From an uncultured Alphaproteobacteria bacterium (GTDB lineage Bacteria; Pseudomonadota; Alphaproteobacteria; UBA6615), in the NCBI GenBank assembly GCA_943787445.1, contig CALSML010000013.1:1-57441 (forward strand): a DNA stretch of 57,441 bases, in the 5' to 3' direction. Position numbers and translations under genes: made by a program. The stretch's first letter is position 1. Each line of letters opens with the position of its first letter. Shown piece after piece: positions 38,656 through 48,414 of this stretch. The notes beneath the pieces are model-generated. The model was not told where the DNA came from. It was given only the letters and a program-made list of their open reading frames with translations, and did no database searches.

Positions 38656-39894
38656 TTACCACCCCAGCACGGTCACCACGGTTGCGGCTTCCTCAATCCC
38701 GAAGAATCCACCGCCGTTTTCAGCTGCGGCGATCCGGGCGCCTTCCACCTGGCGCTTGCCCGCTTCACCACGTAGCTGGGTGACCAGTTCGTGGATCTGC
38801 ATTGCCCCCGTCGCGCCGATGGGATGACCCTTGGAAAGCAGGCCGCCGGAGGTGTTGACGGGAATGCGTCCGCCCAGCCGGGTCTCGCCGCTTTCGGCTA
38901 GCGCGCCGCCGTCACCCCGCGCACAGAAGCCCATATTCTCGACCTGTACGATTTCCGCATAGGCCGAGGCGTCATGCACTTCGGCCACGTCCACATCCTC
39001 GGGTGAGACACCGGCCATATCATAGGCCCGGTCAGCGGCGACTTTGCCCAGATGGTGATCGAAATCGTTGGGGTCGCGTTCGGACCCGCTGACGAGCGAG
39101 GTCCCCATGATCTTCACGGCGCGGGATTTGTCGAACCGGTCGAGCTGGTCCTCGCGGGCCAGCACCAGCGCCCCAGCTCCGTCTGACAGGGGCGCACACA
39201 TGGCGCGGGTGAGCGGCCAGGAAATCAGCCGGTCGTTGAGCACGTCATCCACACTGAAATCCTTCTGGTACTGAGCCAGCGGATTCATGGTCGAATGGAA
39301 GTGGCTCTTGGCTGCCGACGCCGCGATCTGGCGCTGGGTGGTGCCGAAATTCTTCATGTGCTGGCGGGCGAGTGATGCATAGATATCCATGAAGACGCTG
39401 CGTTCGCCGCTGTCCGCCAATGCTTCGGGGGGCAGTTCAAGGCCTTCGCCCAGCGCCAGCAGATTCGCTTCGGTTTCGTCCTGGGTATGGACGTCCCAGC
39501 CCCCGCGAAAGGCCTGAAACATCAGGTCGCGTTTTCCCGGATAGAACATCTTCTCGCTGCCCGCGACCAGCGCGACCCCGGACATGCCCGCCTTCAGATT
39601 GGCATAGGCTTGGTTGAGACCTGTGGAGGAGGAACAGCAAGCGTTTTCCACATTCACGATGGGGATCGACTGGAACCCCATGGAGCGCAATGCGCATTGC
39701 CCGCGCACGGTGTTCTGTCCTTCCATCATTCCCTGACGGGTGTTGGAGAACCAGGCCGCTTCGATATCGTCCATGGCCGCGCCGGCATCGGCCAGTGCGG
39801 TCGAGACCGCCGCATTAGTCAGTTCCTTGACCGACTTGTCAGGGAACTTGCCCAGTGGGGTCATGCCAATGCCAACGATGTAGATATCCGTCAT
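38656..39894 (-). CDS. Thiolase family protein (SCP2/acetyl-CoA acetyltransferase type)
   Basis: This intact 412-residue thiolase-fold enzyme would form or cleave a carbon-carbon bond to an acyl-CoA. The nucleophilic cysteine lies in VNVENACCSSSTGLNQA (C86 or C87), the catalytic histidine in LSKGHPIGATGAMQI, and the C-terminal segment AENGGGFFGIEEA replaces the second-cysteine CGGG loop of biosynthetic thiolases. That pattern is seen in SCP2-like or non-decarboxylative thiolases. ATG 39894 is preferred to the longer open frame at 39969. A divergent Asp/Glu racemase-like gene starts 183 bases upstream. Confidence 0.9.
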   Translation of the reverse strand: MTDIYIVGIGMTPLGKFPDKSVKELTNAAVSTALADAGAAMDDIEAAWFSNTRQGMMEGQNTVRGQCALRSMGFQSIPIVNVENACCSSSTGLNQAYANLKAGMSGVALVAGSEKMFYPGKRDLMFQAFRGGWDVHTQDETEANLLALGEGLELPPEALADSGERSVFMDIYASLARQHMKNFGTTQRQIAASAAKSHFHSTMNPLAQYQKDFSVDDVLNDRLISWPLTRAMCAPLSDGAGALVLAREDQLDRFDKSRAVKIMGTSLVSGSERDPNDFDHHLGKVAADRAYDMAGVSPEDVDVAEVHDASAYAEIVQVENMGFCARGDGGALAESGETRLGGRIPVNTSGGLLSKGHPIGATGAMQIHELVTQLRGEAGKRQVEGARIAAAENGGGFFGIEEAATVVTVLGW

Positions 39895-39967
39895 GTCTTT
39901 GATCCTTGCGCGATCTTTGTGCGATCCGAGCTGCGAGATCTGCAATTTAGGACTGTCTGGTGCGATC

Positions 39968-39982
39968 ACACCAGTTTGGTGT
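39968..39982. promoter_or_regulatory. Palindrome, candidate operator between divergent genes
   Basis: ACACCAGTTTGGTGT is a perfect inverted repeat with 6-base arms and a 3-base centre, inside the 183-base gap between the thiolase (start 39894) and the tandem racemase-like genes (start 40078). It could be an operator or a small hairpin. No regulator gene is adjacent. Confidence 0.4.
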
Positions 39983-40077
39983 TGTGGTTTCTCGCACTGT
40001 AAGACGAATGTGGATCGATTTACGGCTCAGGGCCGGAACGCTTAAGGTGATTGTCTGAATTTGGGGGAGAAGTTTGA

Positions 40078-40734
40078 ATGCCAGTACGTATTGGGGTCGT
40101 GACCCCCATGGACAATGCGATGGATGCGGTTGCCGAAGCCTTCGCAGATATCTGGCCCGATGCCGAAGCGATCACCCTGCTCGATGAATCCCTCTACGCC
40201 GATTACGGCGGCGGGAAGGGCGTGACGGACGAGACTTATGAGCGGCTGGCTGTGCTGTTGCGCTACAGTCAGGACAGCGGTGCGGACGGGATTGTGTTCT
40301 GTGGCTCCGTGTTCGGACGGGTTGTCGAGGCGGTCCGTAAGGATATCTCGGTTCCGGTTCTCAGCGCCCAGGAAGCAATGATCGAGGAAGCCTTTGCGGC
40401 AGGATCGCGGTTTGGCGTGCTGACCACCGTGTCAGGATCCCTGCAATGTCTGCTCGACGATATCGAGCGATATTCTCAGGAACACGAAAAGCCCTACACG
40501 CTGGTCCAGCATGTCGAGGATGCCGCTCGACCGATCATTCTGGCCGGTGATTTGGAAACCCATGACCGGATGGTCGCCGATGCCGCTGACAAGATGACCG
40601 AATGCGATTGCTTGATGCTGGGGCAGTTTTCCATGACCAGCGCGGTGAAGCGTTTTGTCGATATTCCCGGTCGTCCCGTGCTGACGGCACCGCACACGGC
40701 TGTTCGCAAGCTCAAGCGCCTCTTGGCAGCATAG
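40078..40734 (+). CDS. Asp/Glu/hydantoin racemase superfamily protein, tandem copy 1
   Basis: This 218-residue cytoplasmic protein of the aspartate/glutamate racemase fold has two halves. The first has VRIGVVTPMDN, ESLYAD and FCGSVFG with candidate catalytic C75. The second has FGVLTTVSGSL and CDCLMLGQFSM, where many relatives carry AQ(F/A)SM rather than a second cysteine. Such enzymes racemise, isomerise or decarboxylate (arylmalonate decarboxylase, maleate isomerase). A homologue follows 10 bases downstream. The ribosome site is TTGGGGGAGAAGTTTGA. It is intact. Confidence 0.85.
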   Translation: MPVRIGVVTPMDNAMDAVAEAFADIWPDAEAITLLDESLYADYGGGKGVTDETYERLAVLLRYSQDSGADGIVFCGSVFGRVVEAVRKDISVPVLSAQEAMIEEAFAAGSRFGVLTTVSGSLQCLLDDIERYSQEHEKPYTLVQHVEDAARPIILAGDLETHDRMVADAADKMTECDCLMLGQFSMTSAVKRFVDIPGRPVLTAPHTAVRKLKRLLAA

Positions 40735-40743
40735 GAGATAGCG

Positions 40744-41424
40744 ATGAGTGCCTCCCAACCCCGGATCGGTGTTGTCTCGCCCACGGAAGTGGCGTTCCCG
40801 ACCGTGCGCGCCGCTTTTGCCGAACTGTGGCCGGAGGCCGAAGCGGTCTGCGTGCTTGACCAGTCGCTTTATGCCGATTTCATCAATGACGACATGACCG
40901 TGCCCGATGTCATGCCCGAGGAATGCTATGCGCGGATTGCGCATTTGCTGCGCTACAGCCAGACGAGCGGTGCGGATGGCGTGATTTTCTGCGGGTCTGT
41001 GTTTGGCCGTCTGGTGGAGGCCGGGCGCGAGGGGATGGATATCCCGGTGCTGACCTCTTACGAGGGCATGATCGCTGCGGCCTTCGAACAGGGGAACCGG
41101 CTGGGCATTCTGGCGACCACGCCGGGCACGATCAAATGTCTGTCTGACGACATCACCAGCTATGCCGCGGCCAACGGGCTGACATATGAGCTGATCTCGG
41201 ATGTCGCCGATGGGGCTTTTGAAACCCTGCTCGAGGGTGACCGCGACGGACATGACGATCTGGTGGTTGCAGCAGCGGCGAAGATGACCGATTGCGACAG
41301 CCTGATGCTGGGTCAGTTCTCCATGGGACTGGTGCCACGCAAGATTACGCTTGTGGAAGGGCGCCCGGTCTTCACCGCACCTTACACGGCTGTTGCCAAG
41401 ATCAAGTCCATGCTGGGCGCCTGA
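40744..41424 (+). CDS. Asp/Glu/hydantoin racemase superfamily protein, tandem copy 2
   Basis: This 226-residue paralogue of copy 1 keeps RIGVVSPTEV, VLDQSLYADFI, FCGSVFGRLVEA and SLMLGQFSMG. Compared with copy 1 it has an insertion after SLYADF and lacks the second cysteine of the CDCLML sequence (CDSLML). The two may form a heterodimer or act on different enantiomers. The stop TGA overlaps the start of the DMT transporter (TGATG), indicating translational coupling of a racemase-like enzyme with a transporter. Confidence 0.85.
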   Translation: MSASQPRIGVVSPTEVAFPTVRAAFAELWPEAEAVCVLDQSLYADFINDDMTVPDVMPEECYARIAHLLRYSQTSGADGVIFCGSVFGRLVEAGREGMDIPVLTSYEGMIAAAFEQGNRLGILATTPGTIKCLSDDITSYAAANGLTYELISDVADGAFETLLEGDRDGHDDLVVAAAAKMTDCDSLMLGQFSMGLVPRKITLVEGRPVFTAPYTAVAKIKSMLGA

Positions 41425-42347
41425 TGGCCAAGGCCGTCACCATGCGGATGACGCCTGTCGAGTGGCTGCTGCTGATTGTTCTGGGTCTGTGCTGGGGTTG
41501 CACATTCTTCTTCAATGAGATCGCCGTGCTGGAGGTGCCGCCGCTTTTGATCATCCTGTTTCGGGTGAGTCTGGCCGCGGCCATTCTCTGGGTGGCGGTC
41601 ATTGTCAGCGGTGCTCCGGTGCCACGGGAAGGAAGTGTCTGGCGCGCCTTGCTGGTCATGGCGGTGATCAACTCAGCCGTACCCTTTTTCCTGATTGTCT
41701 GGGGGCAGGTGCATATCACCGGGGGGCTGGCCTCGATCCTGATTGCGACGTCACCCTTGTTTGCGGTGATCGCCGCACATTTCTTCACCACCGATGAAGG
41801 CTTCACCCTCGGCAAGGTACTCGGTGTGCTGGCCGGGCTGACCGGTGTCGTGTTCCTGATCGGGCCGGAACTGCTGGGCGATATCGGCAGCGATTTCCTT
41901 GGCCAGCTCGCATTGCTCGGGGCGGCGTTTCTCTATGCCATTTCGGCGATTTACGGCCGTCGCTTTTCAGCCCGAAAGGTGAAGCCCCTGATCGTTGCCA
42001 CCGGACAGATGACCATGTCGGTGGTCCTGCTGCTACCGATTGCCCTGATTTTCGAGCCCCCCTGGGCGCTTGAAAGTCCGGGGATTCCCGCCTGGGGTGC
42101 GATGATCAGCCTCGCGGTGATCTCCACTTCATTTGCCTATCTGATCTATTTCCGGATTCTGGCAACGGCGGGCGCGATCAACATTCTGCTAGTGAATTTT
42201 CTGGTTCCCGTCAGCGCGCTCCTGCTCGGGATTTTCATTCTCGGCGAGACCCTGACCACCGAACAGATGATTGGCATGGCGTTCATTGCCCTGGGTCTGG
42301 CCTTGATTGACGGGCGCGTGTTTCAGCGCTCGCGCGGTGGAGCCTAG
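41424..42347 (+). CDS. DMT (EamA) family transporter
   Basis: This intact 307-residue integral membrane protein has ten predicted helices and two EamA repeats: LLLIVLGLCWGCTFFFNEI and LLGAAFLYAISAIYGRRF. It is a likely small-molecule exporter or importer. It overlaps the preceding racemase-like gene by one base, so it probably moves that enzyme's substrate or product. It is convergent with the FAH operon, 4 bases away. Confidence 0.9.
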   Translation: MAKAVTMRMTPVEWLLLIVLGLCWGCTFFFNEIAVLEVPPLLIILFRVSLAAAILWVAVIVSGAPVPREGSVWRALLVMAVINSAVPFFLIVWGQVHITGGLASILIATSPLFAVIAAHFFTTDEGFTLGKVLGVLAGLTGVVFLIGPELLGDIGSDFLGQLALLGAAFLYAISAIYGRRFSARKVKPLIVATGQMTMSVVLLLPIALIFEPPWALESPGIPAWGAMISLAVISTSFAYLIYFRILATAGAINILLVNFLVPVSALLLGIFILGETLTTEQMIGMAFIALGLALIDGRVFQRSRGGA

Positions 42348-42350
42348 GCG

Positions 42351-43206
42351 TCAGCCCTCGGCGATCTCGTTTACCAGCACGCCCACATTCTCGATATGGA
42401 TTTCGCAGGTGTCACCCGGCTGCATGAAGACCTGCGGCTCGCGTGATTGGCCGACGCCCGCCGGAGTGCCCGACGCAATCACGTCACCCGGCTGCAGTTC
42501 GAGCATGTTCGAGACATAGGAGATGCAGGTCACAACATCGAAGATCATGTCCTTCGTGTTGGCGCTTTGCATGGTCTCGCCGTTGAGGACGGTCGAGATG
42601 TCGAGCACCTGGGGATCGGGGATTTCGTCGGCGGTGACCATCCACGGACCGAAAGCCGCCGGTCTTGGCGAAGTTCTTGCCGGGCACGACCTGGGCGGTG
42701 TGATATTGCCAGTCGCGCGCGCTGCCTTCATTGAAGCAGGAATAGCCAGCCACGTGGGAGAGCGCGTCTTCCTTGGCGATGTGGCGTCCCGGCTTGCCGA
42801 TGATGACGGCGAGTTCGCACTCATAGTCCAGCTTGTGGACGAGAGGGGATTTCATCAGATTTTGCTTGTGCCCCACCATGGTGTCGGCATAGCGCCCGAA
42901 GATCATTGGATGTTCCGACTTGGACCGGGGCAGGCCGGCATCGATCGCCTCCTGCAGATGGTCCATGTAGTTCACGCCAACGCACCAGATATGATCCGGG
43001 TCGGGGATGACCGGCAGGAAGGTCACATCGTCCAGCGCATGGTCGGCGGCGGCGCCGGCATGAGCAGCCATCGCGTCAACCTTGCCGTCGGCGATCAGGC
43101 CACGCAGCGAAGTCACACCTGCATGTTTGGTCAGGTCGACAATTCCGGCCTCGTTGACGAGGCCCACGCGTGCGCCGTTCCCGGCATCAAAAGTCATCAA
43201 TTTCAT
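42351..43206 (-). CDS. Fumarylacetoacetate hydrolase family protein (frameshifted)
   Basis: FAH-fold enzymes hydrolyse or decarboxylate beta-diketo-acids in aromatic and hydroxyacid catabolism. The start ATG 43206 gives MKLMTFDAGNGARVGLV, with WCVGVNYMDHLQEA following. The catalytic part has HPMIFGRYADTMVGHKQ and DYECELAVIIGKPGRHI, with the acidic metal-binding residues. A frameshift near 42660 leads to FGPWMVTADEIPDPQ, MIFDVVTCISYVSNM and DVIASGTPAGVG. The assembled length is about 285 residues. It lies 15 bases after the E1beta gene in the same minus-strand operon. Confidence 0.87.
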
Positions 43207-43221
43207 AATCTGTTTTCCTGT

Positions 43222-44206
43222 TCAGGCATCTAGGACTTCGCGGGCCTTGGCGACCACCCGCTCGGTTGTAACCCGGAATTCGTTTTCCATGGACTCAGCA
43301 TAGGGGACGGGCATGCGCGGCGCACCAATACGTCGGGGAAAGGTTTTCAGGTCTGTCGTGCAATTTTCGGTCACATCGGCTGCGATTTCGGATGCAAAGC
43401 CACCAACCTGCACGGATTCCTGAGCGACCAGCAGACGGCCGGTCTTGGCGACAGAGGCATAAACGGTTGCCTTGTCCCAGGGCCATAGCGTTCGCAGATC
43501 AATAACTTCGACGGAGGCGCCATCACCGGCCAGCGTGTCTGCGGTTGCGAGCGCCTGCTGCGCCATCTTCGACCAGGACACGATGGTCAGGTCGCTGCCA
43601 TCGCGCAGGATTTTCGCTTCGCCAATTGGTACCACGCCCTCGTCGTTGGGCACCTCGCCCTGTGCACCCCAGAGGTCCTTGTGCTCCATGAACACGACCG
43701 GGTCATCGGCACGGATCGCCGATTTCAGCAATCCGCGTCCGTCTGCGGGCGTTCCGGGGGCTAGGACAACGAGGCCTGGCGTGTGCACATACCAGGCTTC
43801 GGTGGATTGTGAATGCTGGGCAGCCGCACCCTTGCGCACGCCGATGGCCTGCCGGACCACCAGCGGCACACGCGCCTGTCCGCCGAAACATGTAGCGGAT
43901 CTTAGCGGCCTGGTTGACCAGTTCATCGACCGCGCACATCCCGAAATCAGCCATCCGCAGATCGGCCACCGGACGGGTTCCCGCCACGGCCGCGCCGACA
44001 GCGGCGCCCATGATGGTGTTTTCCGAGATCGGCGTGTTGACGATCCGCTTTGCGCCGAACTCCTCGATCAGTCCCCGATATTGATTCGCGCTGGTGCCGC
44101 CATGGGCGGTGGACAGGTCTTCACCCAGTGCCCAGACCAGCGGATCACGGCGCATTTCTTCAGCCAGTCCCTCGCGAACGGCATCCGCAAAACTCATCGC
44201 GGTCAT
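43222..44206 (-). CDS. 2-oxoacid dehydrogenase E1 component, beta subunit, set 1 (one frameshift)
   Basis: This beta subunit of a heterotetrameric thiamine-dependent E1 (pyruvate, branched-chain or acetoin dehydrogenase type) has about 328 residues. From ATG 44206 the frame gives FADAVREGLAEEMRRDP, GEDLSTAHGGTSANQYRG and NTPISENTIMGAAVGAAVAGTRP. One shift near 43888 (RYMF to GGQARVPLVVRQ) is followed by AQHSQSTEAWYVHTPGLVV and a transketolase C-terminal domain with VIDLRTLWPWD. It overlaps the alpha subunit stop by 4 bases (ATGA). No E2 or E3 gene is in the window. Confidence 0.88.
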
Positions 44207-45220
44207 GACGGATCTCCTGTCGTCACCCAGGGTTCGGGGGGGCCGAAATCCTGAACGTCTTCATAGGCCAGCGCGGCATCCGGGAAGGGGGCGTCCTTGG
44301 CGGCTGCGACGGCCGCATCGATCTTGGCATAGGCATCTGCATGAGCGGCGCGCAATTCGCTTTCGTCCATACCGTTTTCCGCCAGCCACGCCGCACAGTG
44401 TCCCAGCGGCTCATTCTGCCAGTTCTCTTCGGTTTCGCCGTCCCGGCGGTAGAGCAGCTTGTCCCGGGAGATATGGCCTTTCACGCGATAGGTGCGGGCG
44501 TGCAGGAAATGCGGGCCCTCGCCGCCGCGCACACGTCCGACCAGGTCTGCTGCCAACGCATCCACGGCCACCACATCATTGCCGTCGACATCGAAGGCGG
44601 GCATGCCGAAGGCTTTGGCGCGTGCGACCGGCCCGTCGCCTGCGGTCACGCTGCTGGTCAGTGTGGAGGAGGCGTAGGTGTTGTTCTCGCAGACAAACAG
44701 GATCGGCAATTCATAGACCATGGCCCAGTTGAGAGCTTCGTAGAACGGGCCGCGATTGGTGGTGCCGTCGCCGACGAAGACAGCGACGATACTGTCCTCG
44801 CCCTTCAGGCTGATCGCCTGTGCCGCACCGACCCCCATGGTCAGACCGTCGGCCAGAACACCATTGGCACCCAGCATGCCGACGGAGAAATCGGCGATAT
44901 GCATCGAGCCACCCTTGGCACCACTGGTGCCGCCCACGCGCCCCATCAGCTCCTTCATCATCGCTTTCGGATCCGCGCCCTTGGCAATCGAGTGACCGTG
45001 GCCACGATGGTTGGAAAGTATATAATCGCTGCGCCGCAGGTTGGAACAGACACCGGTGCCGACGGCTTCCTGGCCGATATACTGGTGGATGGAGCCATTG
45101 ACGAAACCGTCATCGAACGCGATCTCGGCGCGTTCCTCGAAAGCCCGGATCAGGCACATCGTCTTGTAGAGATCGAATATGCGGGCGGGGCTGTTGTCCC
45201 GCTGCTCGGTCTGTGCTCAT
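44203..45220 (-). CDS. 2-oxoacid dehydrogenase E1 component, alpha subunit, set 1 (one frameshift)
   Basis: This thiamine pyrophosphate-binding alpha subunit has about 338 residues. It has GSIHQYIGQEAVGTG, the SNHRGHGHSIAKGADP loop, GGSMHIADFSVGMLGANG, and the TPP/magnesium motif VGDGTTNRGPFYEALNWA ending in CENN. The C-terminal half has RTYRVKGHISRDK. A frameshift near 45185 separates the N-terminal MSTDRAAGQQPRPHI from FDLYKTMCLIRAFEERAEI. The start is probably ATG 45220; ATG 45235 (MRETGMSTD) is the alternative and would overlap the upstream TPP enzyme by ATGA. It pairs with the adjacent beta gene. Confidence 0.87.
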
Positions 45221-45231
45221 GCCTGTCTCCC

Positions 45232-46986
45232 TCATGCGATCCGGATCCCCCTTCTTGATGGGGGCGGTCCGGTTGTCCACGCCGGGTAACATTTTGCCGG
45301 CATCGCGGGTGACAACGATATCGATCACATTCGGCTTGTCGCGGTTTTCCAGTGCCGTGCGGAAGGCATCGGCCAGCTGGTTCGGGTGTTCGACGCGAAT
45401 GCCTCGGCAGCCTAGGTTCTCCGAATATTGGCGTAGTTCAGGTCCGACAGATCGGCCGACTGGTAGCGACCACCAAACATGGCGTGCTGCAGGGCCTTGA
45501 TATAGCCGGACGCGGCATTGTTCACGACCAGCACGGTCACCGGCACCTGCAGGCGGGCTGCGGTTTCCAGATCACCCAGTGTCATGTTCAGCCCGCCATC
45601 GCCGGTGAGTGTGAAGACGGGGCGGTCGGGTGCTGCGAGCTGGGCGCCGATGCCGCCCGAGACGCCGTAGCCGATAGAGGCCATGCCGCGATCAGGGATA
45701 TAGCCGCGCCCGGCTTTCTTGGTGTCGTAGATCAGGCCAGTCCAATGGGCGGCGAAACCGCCATCGGCCACCAGAATGGCGTCTTCGGGCAACACGTTGT
45801 TCAGTTCGTGGACCATGCGCGCCATGTTGACGGGCACCTCGTCCGAAGTGAGACGTTCCTCGACCTCGGCGCGCCACTTCGCCTTTCCGGCGCTGACTTC
45901 GGTGATGAAATCCACCCGCGTGGCGCGGCGCTTCTCGGCGCCATCGGACAGGGCCTCGCGCAGTTCGCGCAGGCTCTCGCGGGCATCACCGCACAGGGCC
46001 ACATCGGTCCGTGCCCAACGACCGATTTCCTCGGCCATGATGTCGAGATGGATGATCGGAATGCCCGGGCGGGGGACCGTATAGCGTTTCGTGGCGATTT
46101 CACCGAGCTTGCAGCCCACCACGAAGATCGCATCCGCCGTTTCGAGCACATCATTGGCGGTGCGCGAGTAGCGGCCGAAGAGGCCCAGCGAAAGATCATG
46201 TACACAGGCGATGGAGCCCTTGCCTGACAGGGTGTGGCCGACCGGGATCGACTGCTCTTCGGCAAACGCCGTCAGTTCGTTCTGGGCGCCGGATATGTGA
46301 ATGCCGCCACCGGCCAGAATCACCGGGCGTTTGGCATCGGCCAGAAGTGAGGCTGCACGTTCCAGATCGTCGCGCGCCGGACGTGTGCGCCGGGACGGGG
46401 CGTGGGTGGTGGTCGGGTCAGCGAAAATATCATCCGCATCGAATTCGAACACGCCGTGACAGATGTCTTCGGGCACATCGAGCAGCACCGGGCCCGGGCG
46501 CCCGGTGGTCGCGATCGTATAGGCGTAGCGAATGTGTTCGGGAATCCGCGTGCCGACCTCGATCCGGATGACCTCCTTGACCGCCGGCCGCAGCATTTCG
46601 ACCTGTTTGGTCTCCTGGGTCATGTTCTTCCAGGCATGCTCGCGGTTGGTATCGCCGATCATCGCGATCAGCGGAATGCCGGCATTGAGAGATTCCGTCA
46701 GGGAGGTGAGCAGGTTGGTCGCGCCGGGTCCGAGGGTCGCGTCGCAGACACCGGGGCGACCTGTGACCCGGGCCCAGGCATCCGCCATGAAGGCGCCGCT
46801 GCGCTCGTCATTGATCAGGGTGTGCTGCATGCCAAGCTCGCGCACCGCGTCGTAGAAGGGCAGCAGCTGGAACCCGGCCATCCCGAACATCGGTCCCACA
46901 TCGTGCAACTTGAACATTTCGGCGATGGCTTCGCCACCGGACATTTCAATTTTGACGTTGCCGCCATCTGCCGCTGTGTCGGTCAT
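45232..46986 (-). CDS. Thiamine pyrophosphate-dependent enzyme, acetolactate-synthase-like large subunit (frameshifted)
   Basis: This protein of about 584 residues has the three-domain TPP enzyme layout. The N-terminal domain (GGEAIAEMFKLHDVGPMFGMAG) has the activating glutamate in LINDERSGAFMADAWARVTG. The central domain has RPVILAGGGIHISGAQ. The C-terminal PYR/PP domain has TLTGDGGLNMTLGDLETAARLQVPVTVLVVNN, with the GDG...NN TPP motif. The main frame ends early near 45415. The tail, AFRTALENRDKPNVIDIVVTRDAG then VDNRTAPIKKG, lies in another frame and would end at TGA 45232-45234 if a GGGGG run is one base long. The substrate could be pyruvate or another 2-oxoacid. It is the first gene of the E1 operon. 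Confidence 0.83.
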
Positions 46987-47076
46987 GCTGAGCTCCCCGG
47001 TACGTGCCGTTGTGACGATGATGTTGTCATTGTTGGCCTGAAACTTACGCGACAGCGTGATGGTCTGCCAGCGACA

Positions 47077-47150
47077 TGGACTCATTTGTCCAGGCTCTGA
47101 GACCGAAAAGCCGTCGCGTTACCTTGATCTGTGACAAGACTTACACAAGT
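47077..47150. promoter_or_regulatory. Two short inverted repeats in a divergent promoter region
   Basis: The 221-base gap between the minus-strand TPP enzyme and the plus-strand LLM gene holds TGGAC-tcattt-GTCCA at 47077-47092 and ACTT-acac-AAGT at 47139-47150. The latter resembles the ACTTGTxxACAAGT-like sites of some GntR-type proteins. Both are short and could be chance. Confidence 0.25.
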
Positions 47151-47207
47151 TCTGGGCACCTACAGATTTCTCCTTGATGCACCTGCTTGAAGAAAGACCG
47201 CATAAAC

Positions 47208-48299
47208 ATGGAACTTGGATTTTTCACGATGCCGTTGCATCCGGCGGACCGTCCGCTCAGCGAGACCCTGCGTGAGGACCGCGAGGCCTTCATTCTTGCC
47301 GACGAACTGGGGTTTTCCGAAGCCTATATGGGCGAGCACGTCACCGACCGTTTCGAGCCTGTGCCGAACTCCCTGATGTTTATCGCCTGGGTCGCCGAAG
47401 CCACGAAGAACATCAGGCTGGCAACCGGCACTGCGAATCTGGGCTCACCATCACCCGGCCGCGCTTGCCTGGTGAAGCTGCCATGGTCGATCACATGCTC
47501 AAGGGCCGCTTCATGCTCGGCATCAGCCCGGGCAACCTCCAGTCCGATTCCGAGGTCTTCGGCACGCTCGATATTGATCGCAATGAAAAATTCGAGGAGG
47601 CGATCAATCACATCATCGCGCTCTGGACCGAGGACCCGCCTTACAACCTGGAGGGCAAATACTGGAATATCTCGACGGCCAAAACCCATCAGGAAGATCT
47701 CGGACAGGGCTATATTCTCAAGCCCTATCAGCGCGATCCGCATCCCGAAATCTTTGGAACGGTCGTGGCCCCCTATTCCAAGGGGGTGATCGAGATCGGT
47801 AAACGCGGGTGGATTCCCGTATCCGCCAATTTCCTGCAATCGAAATGGGTGGCGACGCACTGGCCCAATTATGCCGAAGGCTGCGAGGCGGTCGGGCGGA
47901 AGGCGGATTCGTCGGTCTGGCGGGTCGCGCGGTCCATCTTCGTCGCGGATGATGACAAGGTCGCACGGGATTACGGCACTGGTCCGCAATCGCCCTATCG
48001 CTTCTACTTTCAGCAGCTTGGGGGAGAAGCTGCGGCGCTCGGGCAAACTGGGTCTGTTCAAAACGTCCCGGGATCAGCTCGATGACGAGGTGACCACCGA
48101 TTTCATGGTGGATTCACTCGTCATGGCTGGCACCGTGGACAAGATCGTCGATGACCTTCTGGCCTTTCGCGAGGAAGTGGGGGACTTCGGGACCCTGGTC
48201 TATGCCGGGCATGACTGGGTCGATCCGGCGCTGGGCAAACGCTCCATGGAATTGATGGCCACAGAGGTCATGCCACGGGTGAACAAGGCCATCCGCTGA
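47208..48299 (+). CDS. LLM class flavin-dependent oxidoreductase (two frameshifts)
   Basis: This luciferase-like monooxygenase of about 363 residues is more distant from the tandem pair at 14220-16326. The first frame from ATG 47208 has MELGFFTMPLHPADRP and AYMGEHVTDRFEPVPNSLMF. The second frame, entered near 47440, carries the LNL-region LMGIS-type sequence (FMLGISPGNLQSDSEVFG) and the flavin-phosphate segment. The third frame begins near 48035 and ends RSMELMATEVMPRVNKAIR. The two alkanal monooxygenase halves are intact apart from these shifts. It is the first gene of a plus-strand operon with the E1 set 2 genes. Confidence 0.83.
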
Positions 48300-48414
48300 C
48301 AACGTCACGCATTCACTCCTGGCTCGAAATTCTGATGCTCTCGGCTTTACCGCGTTCAATTTTGCGCGCGATACTGCCGAAAGAGTTGCGGTCTGCGAGC
48401 CGGGGGAGAATGGT

